A DNA stretch of 41,440 nucleotides from Candidatus Cloacimonadota bacterium (lineage in GTDB: Bacteria; Cloacimonadota; Cloacimonadia; Cloacimonadales; WRIO01), in assembly GCA_009777575.1 (NCBI GenBank), contig WRLO01000026.1, forward strand, positions 1 through 41,440, in the 5' to 3' direction. The notes beneath the pieces were generated by a model that was given only the letters and a program-made list of their open reading frames with translations, ran no database searches and was not told the DNA's origin. Within the stretch, counting starts at the first letter, position 1. The number at the start of each line of letters is the position of its first letter. The translations under genes and the position numbers were made by a program. Below, one piece after another: positions 8,985-17,042 of the stretch.

Positions 8985-11105
8985 TCATTTCACAGATATA
9001 CTTAAAAAAGATTGCAAGGGTATATTGGTTGGAATTTCATTAAAAGCAATGACTGGCAAAGTCGGAATAGCGGGTTCTATCAATCTTCTGAGATAAGCTC
9101 TTGCATTGGGTTGGACTATGATGACAGGAACCAATCCTTTTTTCAGCATTTCATCGCTGGCTTCTTTGAAATCACTGTAAAGAATGCTCACTATGTCTGG
9201 TGGTAATGATGCTGCAAAGTTTTTTTGCCTTATTTGAACTACGATGTCAATAATCATTTGTTCAAGTGCTGGATCGAGAGTGATGCCGTAAACAACTCCA
9301 TCACTAGCTACAAACCTTTTAGCGATGGTTCTTGAAAGCGCAAAACGGACATATTCTGTCAATGTATCAATATCTCTTGTAGCTGGTGCAAAATCGGCAA
9401 GGGTTTCAAGAATTGTTACTGTATCTCGGACAGGTATTCCCTCTCGTAATAAATTTTTAAAGATCTTTTCAATATTTCCGACTGACATAAGGTTTGGCAC
9501 TAATTCATTTACAACAGCATCGTTCTCTTTTTTTGTATTTTCGAGTATTCTTGAAATATCTTGTCTTGTTAATAACATATCAGCGTGGGTCTTTATCAAT
9601 TCTGAAAGGTGAGTAGCTATCATAGCAGAAGGCTCAATGACTGTATATCCATGCATTTCAGCCATACTTTTTTTATCTTCTGTTATCCAGACAGCCGGTA
9701 GTCCAAAGGCAGGCTCTTTTGTTTCAATGCCTTTTATCGGCTTATCTACAGTGCCAGGATCAAGCGCTAAATAATGATTAACAAGACATTCATATGTAGC
9801 TATTTCTTCACCTCTTATCTTCACAATATATTGATTTGGCACGAGTGATATGTTGTCTCTAACTCTAATAGGAGGCACAATTACCCCTATTTCCAGGGCA
9901 AGTTGCTTTCTGAGACTGGTTATTCTGTCGAGTAAATCTCCTTTTTGACTCTCATTGACCAGAGAAATGAGACTATATCCAACTTCAAGCTCAAGAGGGT
10001 CTATTTTCATCAAACTATCTATTTCTTTAGCTTTTTCTTCTGGAGAATTTGTAAATTCTTGTATTTGTTGCTTTTCATCAGCTTCTTTTCGAGCCAGATA
10101 TTCTTTTTCATCATCGGTTACAATTTCTATCATCTCAGATTTTGATATCCGCCAACCGAAATAACCAAGTGCTATTCCAACCGGTAAAAAGATATACCAA
10201 GGCATACCGGGTGCAAGTGCAAACACAACCATGATTACAGCAGTTGCATAAAGAACTCTCGGTTCTTTAAACATCTGAGTTAAGACCTCTTCGCCAAGAT
10301 TTGCTTTAGTTCCAGCTCTAGTAACTATAATACCTGCAGATATAGAGATTAATAAACCAGGTATTTGCGAGACTAATCCATCTCCAATTGACAAAATGGT
10401 ATAGGTTCTTGCAGCTAAATCCCAAGACATCCCATTCATTGCCATACCAATTACGAAACCACCGATAAGATTAATAAATAATATCAAAATACCTGCTTTC
10501 GCATCTCCAGAGACGAATTTGCTAGCGCCATCCATAGCCCCGTAAAAATCAGCTTCTCGCCGCGTGTCTTCTCTTCTCTGCCGAGCCTCTACATCTGTTA
10601 TAACCCCATTGTTTAAGTCAGCATCAATTGCCATTTGCCTACCAGGTAAAGAATCTAAGGTAAATCTTGCAGCTACCTCTGCAACACGCCCAGAACCTTT
10701 AACAACAACAATAAAATTTATGATGAAAAGAATGACAAAGATAATGATACCTACTGCCATGTTGCCTCCAATCATAAAATTTCCAAAGGTTTCAATGATA
10801 TTGCCCGGATTGGGTGGGTTTGTTGAAAGTATAGCTCTGGTGGTAGCGACATTCAAGGCAAGACGAAAGAGTGTGACTATCAGTAACAAGCCGGGATAAA
10901 CAGAAAATTCCGTAGGTTTTAATAAATATAGTGGTGCCAGTAGCATGATAAAGGCAACCATGAAATTTATTACCAGTAAAAAATCTATTAAAAAAGGAGG
11001 CATAGGAAACAATAAAATCCCCAATATCGCTACTATACCAACCATAATAACGATATTGCTTTGATTTCCTATACGAACTAATAAAGCACTTTTTTGTTCA
11101 GCCAT
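8985..11105 (-). CDS. flhA: FlhA/FHIPEP-family export apparatus protein
   Basis: 706 residues, the usual FlhA length. ATG at 11105 is preceded by AAAGAGGT. The N-terminal half has about eight membrane segments with the family blocks FRLALNVATTRAIL and the FHIPEP signature EVAARFTLDSLPGRQ followed by MAIDAD (about 141-165). The second conserved block is GDGLVSQIPGLLIS. The soluble C-terminal domain (about 360-706) carries DPLELEVGY, GTVDKPIKG and ETLADFAP, as in FlhA proteins. FlhA forms the nonameric gate of the flagellar type III export apparatus in the inner membrane and docks export chaperones. No other flagellar gene is in the window, so it is isolated here, whereas flhA often sits with flhB, flhF or fliA. 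Confidence 0.95.
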   Translation of the reverse strand: MAEQKSALLVRIGNQSNIVIMVGIVAILGILLFPMPPFLIDFLLVINFMVAFIMLLAPLYLLKPTEFSVYPGLLLIVTLFRLALNVATTRAILSTNPPNPGNIIETFGNFMIGGNMAVGIIIFVILFIINFIVVVKGSGRVAEVAARFTLDSLPGRQMAIDADLNNGVITDVEARQRREDTRREADFYGAMDGASKFVSGDAKAGILILFINLIGGFVIGMAMNGMSWDLAARTYTILSIGDGLVSQIPGLLISISAGIIVTRAGTKANLGEEVLTQMFKEPRVLYATAVIMVVFALAPGMPWYIFLPVGIALGYFGWRISKSEMIEIVTDDEKEYLARKEADEKQQIQEFTNSPEEKAKEIDSLMKIDPLELEVGYSLISLVNESQKGDLLDRITSLRKQLALEIGVIVPPIRVRDNISLVPNQYIVKIRGEEIATYECLVNHYLALDPGTVDKPIKGIETKEPAFGLPAVWITEDKKSMAEMHGYTVIEPSAMIATHLSELIKTHADMLLTRQDISRILENTKKENDAVVNELVPNLMSVGNIEKIFKNLLREGIPVRDTVTILETLADFAPATRDIDTLTEYVRFALSRTIAKRFVASDGVVYGITLDPALEQMIIDIVVQIRQKNFAASLPPDIVSILYSDFKEASDEMLKKGLVPVIIVQPNARAYLRRLIEPAIPTLPVIAFNEIPTNIPLQSFLSISVK

Positions 11106-11167
11106 TTTACCTCTTTGATATAAATTTATATGTTCAAAAATAACTATATTTTTTACATAGAATAAAC

Positions 11168-11196
11168 CATTTAAACAAGATTAGTCTTTTTGTCAA
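11168..11196 (-). promoter_or_regulatory. Candidate promoter for flhA
   Basis: Minus-strand TTGACA (11196-11191), a 17-base spacer and TAAATG (11173-11168), about 63 bases upstream of the flhA start. The -35 is perfect and the -10 is poor. Confidence 0.35.
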
Positions 11197-11333
11197 GGAC
11201 TTTGTTTATAACTATATATAGAAATTTTTTCTACCTTAAATATAATAGAAGCAATTTATGTGCCATTTAGTAAAATTGCTCCTTTATGATAAAAATTCAA
11301 TTTATCTTGACAAAAAAACTAAATCGAAAATCA

Positions 11334-11362
11334 TTGACCAAAGTGCATAAAAAAAATACTTA
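11334..11362 (+). promoter_or_regulatory. Candidate promoter for the small exported protein
   Basis: TTGACC at 11334-11339, a 17-base spacer and TACTTA at 11357-11362, 45 bases upstream of ATG 11407. A second TTGACA at 11308-11313 could be an alternative -35. The 11106-11406 gap holds only these AT-rich divergent promoter regions. Confidence 0.4.
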
Positions 11363-11406
11363 CTCATATTTAGAGGGTATAAATACAACGCATAAGGAGA
11401 GTAAAA

Positions 11407-11781
11407 ATGCGTAAACAAAAAATCCGTTTAGGAATGCTATTATTAATGGTCGTTGTGAGCTTTACTTTGTTGTTTTCAATGACATTAGTAGCAGAAAGTC
11501 AGGAAATGGTTGAGCCTAACCAAACAGAAGAGACTGAAGAAAGATCAGAAGAAGACAAAATGCTCGACGAAATGGAAAAGATCGTAGATGATTTCATCGC
11601 GATACTCCATGCCGCACAGACCGGTGATGTTGAAGCAATGACACGTCAGGCTCATGTAGCACAACAGTTTGCAGAAATGATGCAAAAAGTAGCTTTGGCT
11701 GAGGATGAAGGGATATTAACGGAAGCTCAAATAGAGCGGGGGAAACAAATAGCCCAAAAAATTCAAGATGCTATGAAATAA
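11407..11781 (+). CDS. Small exported helical protein, unknown function
   Basis: 124 residues. ATAAGGAGAG lies just upstream of ATG 11407. Residues 1-30 form a Sec signal peptide (basic MRKQKIR, hydrophobic LLLMVVVSFTLLFSM, cleavage near LVAES). The mature part is very acidic at first (EETEERSEEDKMLDEMEK), then predicted alpha-helical with regular hydrophobics (DDFIAILHAAQTGDVEAMTR). It has no Cys lipobox and no sorting domain, so it is probably periplasmic or released. It is a single gene between divergent flhA and a convergent GLUG gene. No family is recognised. Confidence 0.7.
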   Translation: MRKQKIRLGMLLLMVVVSFTLLFSMTLVAESQEMVEPNQTEETEERSEEDKMLDEMEKIVDDFIAILHAAQTGDVEAMTRQAHVAQQFAEMMQKVALAEDEGILTEAQIERGKQIAQKIQDAMK

Positions 11782-11890
11782 AATGGAAATACCATTTAAA
11801 ATAGCAGATAAAGCAAAAAAGGTTGAAAAATAAAAGACAACCTTGCAGAGATATTTGTTCTCATTTTGAGAGAAAATCAAAACAAAATGA

Positions 11891-11920
11891 AGTAGGCGCT
11901 CAAGAAATTGAGCGCCACTT
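11891..11920. terminator. Strong hairpin between convergent genes
   Basis: GGCGCTCAA (11895-11903), loop GAAA, TTGAGCGCC (11908-11916): a perfect 9-bp stem extended by AAGT/ACTT with one bulged A. It lies between two convergent genes. There is no run of T on either side, so it may be a bidirectional RNA end or a REP-like element rather than a classical intrinsic terminator. A weaker AAGGTTG/CAACCTT hairpin lies at 11819-11845. Confidence 0.45.
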
Positions 11921-12025
11921 ATCGCGTATATTTTCTACTAAACCATAATTCCTAAGGAATAAAAAAAACGATAAATTGACTAAACCGACTTCCACACCGC
12001 GGACATTAATTATGTTAGAAACAAT

Positions 12026-15000
12026 TTAATTATTTCTGCTTCTAATCCTTATAGGCGAACCTTCTCCTTGCCATCTCGCTCTACTTTCGTCGTAGATTCC
12101 TAAGACTAGTCCAGATGTAAAAAAGCCATATTTTTTTGGTGTAAAGCTCACTTTGATTGTGACTTCAATACCAGGCAACAGTCTATATATTTCATACCCA
12201 TTACCACCGGGTTCTTGGATTGCATTGATGACTTCAAAAGTAAAATGCCCTTGATCATTTTCGAGATGCAATCTTATGAGGATAGCTTCAGAATCGAGAT
12301 TTTCTACAAAAAATTCCATCGGTTCGGTAGGATTTATCACAAAATCAATTTCAAATTCATCAGTAAAATCATCTGAATATATTTCCAACAGTGCGGATGA
12401 GGTATGTCCTCTCCCAAACATGCTGACTCTGCGTTCAAAAGTCGGGTCATCTGTATATGTAATGACCAGTTCAGCTGAAAAAAGACGAATTGAATCTGGT
12501 GTTAAGGTCGCTGAAAATGTGAAAACATCTCCTAAATTCCCACCAGTAGAAGATATAGAAAACTTATCCGCATCTACACCTTCAACATTGATATTGACTG
12601 ACACATCATCGGGATAGAATAAATTTATAAGATTTATGAAAAGAGGTGAACTAATCTCATTTAGAGCAACAAATCCAAAATTTAATACAGATATGTCCTC
12701 GATAAAAGGTATCTCAAATCTTGAAGGCACTGATAACAAATCTCCAACATAAACTGCTCTCACTTCATATATTCCACGCCCGAGCAATAAATCATCATCT
12801 ACATAGCTCGTTTCAATGCTACTTAATGTAGCTAAAAGTTCGTTATCGCGATAGATTATATAGCCTGTTAAATCTCCTCTGTTTACATTATGAGGCGCAT
12901 CCCACATCAATTCTACTGTCTCACCTGCAATATTACCAGCAAAATTGCCAGGTCGCCAATAGGCATATTCCACTCCCTCTGGCAAATTGGTACCCAAAAA
13001 AGGAAATCCATCATTCAAAGTTTCCTGCATTGTCCAGATGGTGTCAAAATTCCATCCCACATCAAAAAATGTCATGATATCTTTCATCTGCTCTGTAGTT
13101 CTGGCAAAATTGTTGGAAACAGTATTTCCGCCTGGATCATAACCGATTGCGTTAATAGAATTAACATCACCATTCCAAAAATTCCTTGATATTTGTGAAT
13201 TGTTATTAGGAATCGCTACTATACCAGCAGGAACATTTGTTGCGAATATTTCACCCCAAGAGTAGTTATCCGATATATTACCCCCATTGGATGTTGCTGC
13301 AATACCGCCAGAATATGCGCCTCCAAAGATATTACCCACAGAATATGAGTTTGATATAGAAGAGTTAGACAATAGCCTGCCTACTAGTCCACCTGAATTA
13401 GGACCGCTAATAACACCAATAGCAAAACAATTATCAATTATTGTGCTTTCAACAAATGCTATTATCCCGCCGGTATTAGTATTTGTCGAAACATTGTTGA
13501 TATTTCCAGTAAAAGAACTATTTCTGATGGTTGAATTATTAGTTTCGCTATTTAACCAACTGGCTTCTCCACATATACCGCCAATACCACCATAGATGGC
13601 AGAACCACTGACACTAGTGATTCCTGATATATTTACAACTGCTTTACTATCATTAATAATTGAAGTGCGGAGGTAACCTGCAATTCCGCCTATTATTGAA
13701 GCATTATTTGATGTAATTGTTCCAGAAACAGTAACATCACTGATAGTAGTATATGCAGTTCTTCCAATAATCCCAGCAGCTATTCGATCAGCCGTTGAAC
13801 CAGATATATCGACTATGATATTACCTGAAAAATGACTATTTGAAATCGGGGCATTTGTAGTATCTCCAACTAATCCAGCAACAATCGACGTACCATTTGG
13901 GGCTGTATTTAGTACAGATTTTTCGATATTTCCAGAAAATGAACATTCTGTAATACTACTTATAGGGTTTCCCTGAAGAGATCCAGCCAATCCACCTACC
14001 GATGACAGGTAAGATATTGTTCCAGAAACTTTAATATCCCCATTTTCTACATGGCAATTTATCAGCTGGGAACTATTTACTAAACCGACAATAGCCCCCA
14101 TATCCGTATAATTAACTGTTGAAGGAAAAGCCACATCCATAATAAAACCATCCAATCTGATATTTTTCAGAGTTGATTCAGATATATAACCAAATAAACC
14201 AAAATAATTAGTAGATAAATACTCTATTTTTAATCCGATTATTTTATGGTTTTGTCCATCATATACTCCTTTAAAAGCTTGACTAGATCGCCCTATCGGA
14301 GTAAAAGGATCTAGTCCAGTAAAATCAATGTCATTTGTTTGCTCATAATAAGCATTGGGGTGGTTTTGATGGTTAGCAGATAGCCACAATAGATTATTTG
14401 CGAAAGATATTAAAAATGGGTCAGCTGCCATGCCAGAGCCAAAAGGTTTTCCCACTATAAAATCACAAGCGTTTGAGAGTCCTGAGTCTATGTCATTTTC
14501 ATAAACAGCGACTACATGGTATGTGTGCGTCGGACCATAAACAAAATTAAAAGCATCTGTAAAAGTCAGAGCTGTGGTGAAACTCTCGACCACCTCTCCG
14601 TCACGATATACTTTGTAACCTAGTGGAGAACCATTTTGCGGTGTTGACCAAGTAAAAAGCGGATGTTCTTGTGAATTGATAGAAGTTAAAGTTAAATTGA
14701 GCGGCGGCTCAAAGATCATACTCTCTGGGACAGAAGGCAACGGGTCACCAAGTTCATCATAAAATATTGACAAATATGGGAAACCAGAGTTTATGTGTGG
14801 TGACATTTTCCAAGCACTAGCAGGGTCTTCGTCAAAAAACACCCAGCTGGAGAAAGTATCAGTATCGTTAAGTTCAAAGCTGGATTTTGGTCCCGTATCA
14901 CCAATGATTGTAGGATTACCTTCAGCAAAAGCAGTTGTAGGATCAAGACCATCATTGAGCCAAAAACAATCCTGTATAATAACGATATTCCCAGGATTCA

Positions 15001-16177
15001 TAGTCGCGAATATCCTGCCCATAACAGTTCCAGATAGCTGTGCAAGTGTATAAGAATTTTCTATACGGTGATCGATTCCCTGAATGCCACCTACTATACC
15101 ACCTGCAACACTAGCGTAGTTTATATGAAAAGCAGTTAAATTACCAGATGAATATATGTTTTTTATAGTGCTGTTATTATCTAGTATTATACCTGCTATC
15201 CCACCAACGACAGCACCAGTTAGATTTCCACTAGAAAAGCAGTTTTCAATTGTAGATCTATCCATTTGTCCAGCTATTCCACCTACATAAGTAAGTAAAT
15301 CATTTGACGCATAAGATACATCGCCTGTATTAAACGAATCTATAACCTTTGAGTTTTCAAGAATACCTACCAATCCACCTATTAAAGCTGTTTGTTGGTA
15401 AGTCGTAGAAACATTCGCAGAGGAATTACATTTTTCAATTTCTGAAGAAGACAAAAGTTGCCCTGCTATTCCACCTCCAGAGGCAGAAGCAGTAATATTT
15501 CCTGATACAGAAATGTTTATCAGCTTTGATCCATATTGTGCGGATCCTACAGCACCACCTGTACGACCTAAAGTAAGGTTTTCATCGGTTATAGGACTAC
15601 CTGTTACGGAAATATCTTCAAATATCAGGTTTTTTATTTCACTTCCCAGGATAAGACCAAAAAAACCAGTGTTTTGAGATTGATGCTGATTTACAGATGG
15701 TGCGATGATTAACTTGCTTATTTTTTTACCATTTCCGTCATATACACCGTGGAAATAGATCAGATTTACACTATCAATATATCTACCAATTGGCAAAAAG
15801 CCCTCGCCTGCATTCCAGTTTGTAGTATCCACTCCATCAAAGTCGATGTCAGCAATTTGTCTGTAGTAAACGGTGGTACGCTGTGCTTCGTTTTGGTGAT
15901 ATATTCCCCATGCTGCTGTTGTAGCAGTCTCTGTCAACCAGTGGAGGTGGTCTGTGGTTTCGATGAGGTATGGGGAGGCTTCCGTGCCATCTCCAGGCGG
16001 CTGCGTCTGGGCAAATAGCCCTGTGGTTAATGCCATCAAAAATATGATGACGAGAACGAGTGTCATTCGAGACGAATGACCATACAATCTCGTGGTTGAT
16101 TCTCTCATTCTGGAGAATCTGCAATTAGCGGTTTTCTTAACATCTGTTGCGATGTTCTGTCTGTTGTAGTTTTTCAT
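12026..16177 (-). CDS. Very large secreted GLUG-motif surface protein
   Basis: 1383 residues. AAGGAG stands 7 bases before ATG 16177. A normal signal peptide (MTLVLVIIFLMALTTGLFAQ) starts only at residue 38, after a basic, Arg-rich extension. The mature protein has two similar halves. Each begins with a [GA]DPFLI/ASPYLI strand and an N-x-x-L-W-L-S block, then GLUG-type repeats (GGIAG, GGLVG, GGIVG with NCFSSGN or NSYSVGN) likely forming a beta-solenoid, and each is followed by a fibronectin-III-like domain with YKVYRDGE or YIIYRDNE. The last 230 residues resemble an ASH-type Ig fold. There is no type IX-like sorting domain (the end is RIRSRNN), unlike the related protein at 35621. Surface adhesion is the likely role, inferred from fold alone. 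Confidence 0.8.
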   Translation of the reverse strand: MKNYNRQNIATDVKKTANCRFSRMRESTTRLYGHSSRMTLVLVIIFLMALTTGLFAQTQPPGDGTEASPYLIETTDHLHWLTETATTAAWGIYHQNEAQRTTVYYRQIADIDFDGVDTTNWNAGEGFLPIGRYIDSVNLIYFHGVYDGNGKKISKLIIAPSVNQHQSQNTGFFGLILGSEIKNLIFEDISVTGSPITDENLTLGRTGGAVGSAQYGSKLINISVSGNITASASGGGIAGQLLSSSEIEKCNSSANVSTTYQQTALIGGLVGILENSKVIDSFNTGDVSYASNDLLTYVGGIAGQMDRSTIENCFSSGNLTGAVVGGIAGIILDNNSTIKNIYSSGNLTAFHINYASVAGGIVGGIQGIDHRIENSYTLAQLSGTVMGRIFATMNPGNIVIIQDCFWLNDGLDPTTAFAEGNPTIIGDTGPKSSFELNDTDTFSSWVFFDEDPASAWKMSPHINSGFPYLSIFYDELGDPLPSVPESMIFEPPLNLTLTSINSQEHPLFTWSTPQNGSPLGYKVYRDGEVVESFTTALTFTDAFNFVYGPTHTYHVVAVYENDIDSGLSNACDFIVGKPFGSGMAADPFLISFANNLLWLSANHQNHPNAYYEQTNDIDFTGLDPFTPIGRSSQAFKGVYDGQNHKIIGLKIEYLSTNYFGLFGYISESTLKNIRLDGFIMDVAFPSTVNYTDMGAIVGLVNSSQLINCHVENGDIKVSGTISYLSSVGGLAGSLQGNPISSITECSFSGNIEKSVLNTAPNGTSIVAGLVGDTTNAPISNSHFSGNIIVDISGSTADRIAAGIIGRTAYTTISDVTVSGTITSNNASIIGGIAGYLRTSIINDSKAVVNISGITSVSGSAIYGGIGGICGEASWLNSETNNSTIRNSSFTGNINNVSTNTNTGGIIAFVESTIIDNCFAIGVISGPNSGGLVGRLLSNSSISNSYSVGNIFGGAYSGGIAATSNGGNISDNYSWGEIFATNVPAGIVAIPNNNSQISRNFWNGDVNSINAIGYDPGGNTVSNNFARTTEQMKDIMTFFDVGWNFDTIWTMQETLNDGFPFLGTNLPEGVEYAYWRPGNFAGNIAGETVELMWDAPHNVNRGDLTGYIIYRDNELLATLSSIETSYVDDDLLLGRGIYEVRAVYVGDLLSVPSRFEIPFIEDISVLNFGFVALNEISSPLFINLINLFYPDDVSVNINVEGVDADKFSISSTGGNLGDVFTFSATLTPDSIRLFSAELVITYTDDPTFERRVSMFGRGHTSSALLEIYSDDFTDEFEIDFVINPTEPMEFFVENLDSEAILIRLHLENDQGHFTFEVINAIQEPGGNGYEIYRLLPGIEVTIKVSFTPKKYGFFTSGLVLGIYDESRARWQGEGSPIRIRSRNN

Positions 16178-16228
16178 ATTTTATCTCCTTGGCAGCTGTT
16201 TTTTTTTGCTGCGATTATATTTTTCAGT

Positions 16229-16247
16229 CCCACCCCTTCGGGGTGGG
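16229..16247. repeat. Perfect 8-bp hairpin, loop TTC
   Basis: CCCACCCC (16229-16236), loop TTC, GGGGTGGG (16240-16247). It shares the 3-base TTC loop with the hairpins at 16282 and 21657 and lies in the repeat cluster downstream of the transposase gene. A degenerate relative (CCCACCCC-GAAG-GTGTGG) is at 16451-16468. Confidence 0.6.
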
Positions 16248-16270
16248 GGTGGGTGGGTGATGTCCCATTC

Positions 16271-16424
16271 TATAAAGAGTCACACACCTTCGGTGTGCGT
16301 AAGGTATTTATTAATTATTTTCCATTCACATCGAAAATAATTCCAATAAATCATTCCTTAACACCCCGAAAATTAATTCCAACAATCATTCCTTACACAC
16401 ATCGGAGATGTGAGACTCTTTATA
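16271..16424. repeat. BIME-like pair of inverted palindromic elements
   Basis: A 34-base element at 16271-16303 (TATAAAGAGTC, then CACACC-TTC-GGTGTG, then CGTAAGG) recurs in reverse orientation at 16391-16424 with stem CACATC-TCC-GATGTG. Stem differences are compensatory (C-G against T-A). Between them are a perfect 10-bp hairpin, AATTATTTTC (16313-16322) with GAAAATAATT (16333-16342), and a 28-base direct repeat (16333-16360 and 16368-16395, ending ATCATTCCTTA). A pair of inverted REP-like units beside a RAYT-type gene is the arrangement called a BIME in enterobacteria. Confidence 0.65.
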
Positions 16425-16480
16425 GAAAACATGCCTCCAACACCCCATCCCACCCCGAAGGTGTGGTCTCTAAATGATTT

Positions 16481-16927
16481 TTATTTAACATATTTCTCAT
16501 TGAAATCTATTTCGTATTTAACCAATATTTCTTTATATTCATCAAACGATGATTTATTTAAATGTTTTTCTTCTTGTCCATGAATATATTTAATAACATC
16601 ATCCATTTGTGATTTACCACAAGAGAAAACTCCATATCCTTCTTGCCATTCAAAACCACAACCTACAAATCTATTTTCATTTATCCATTTTGATGAATCT
16701 CTTTTCACCTCGAGCATCAAAGAGGGGATGGTCTGATTGAGGTTATAATTTATGAATATATGTATATGGTCATCTGTTCCACCTATAGCGAGAACCTTGT
16801 GTTTATGTTTTTGAATGATGGCGATTATATATTTGTACAATTGGTCTCGCCATATTTTTGAAATATGAGGTTCCCTGTTTTTTACCGAAAACACAATGTG
16901 GATATAAATTTGATTAAATGTCGACAT
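16481..16927 (-). CDS. IS200-type / REP-associated tyrosine transposase (Y1 HUH)
   Basis: 148 residues from ATG 16927, preceded by AAGGA; an upstream in-frame ATG at 16954 lacks this. It has the Y1_Tnp fold: N-terminal IHIVFSVKNREPHI, the HUH pair as HIH in GGTDDHIHIF, WQEGYGVFSCGKSQ, and the catalytic Tyr with its Gln partner in VIKYIHGQEEKH. These single-strand HUH enzymes move IS200 elements or process REP palindromes (RAYTs) through a 5'-phosphotyrosine intermediate. No IS605 tnpB is adjacent. Upstream on the same strand is a GTAG-headed GGAACG...CGTTCC palindrome (16990-17013), and downstream is an inverted pair of palindromes (16271-16424), so a RAYT-like role fits better than a plain IS200. 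All key residues are present. Confidence 0.85.
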   Translation of the reverse strand: MSTFNQIYIHIVFSVKNREPHISKIWRDQLYKYIIAIIQKHKHKVLAIGGTDDHIHIFINYNLNQTIPSLMLEVKRDSSKWINENRFVGCGFEWQEGYGVFSCGKSQMDDVIKYIHGQEEKHLNKSSFDEYKEILVKYEIDFNEKYVK

Positions 16928-16989
16928 AAATTTTTCCTTTTTCATTAGTCCCACCCATGTAGCTTACGAAGTAGGGGGGGGCAATAATC

Positions 16990-17013
16990 GGAACGGCTAA
17001 AGGCGTTCCCTAC
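16990..17013 (-). repeat. GTAG-headed palindrome upstream of the transposase
   Basis: On the minus strand: GTAG (17013-17010), GGAACG (17009-17004), an 8-base middle, CGTTCC (16995-16990). It has the same half-sites as the hairpin at 18872-18905 and the 31-bp array. GTAG at the 5' foot of a hairpin is the tetranucleotide recognised by the E. coli RAYT enzyme. Confidence 0.6.
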
Positions 17014-17042
17014 AAAACAAAGCTGGTATCCATTATCGATTA

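Noticed and set aside
16481..16954. Complete IS200/IS605 element with terminal hairpins
   Set aside because: No tnpB is present, and flanking palindromes resemble dispersed genomic repeats more than single left and right ends; a RAYT-like reading was preferred.
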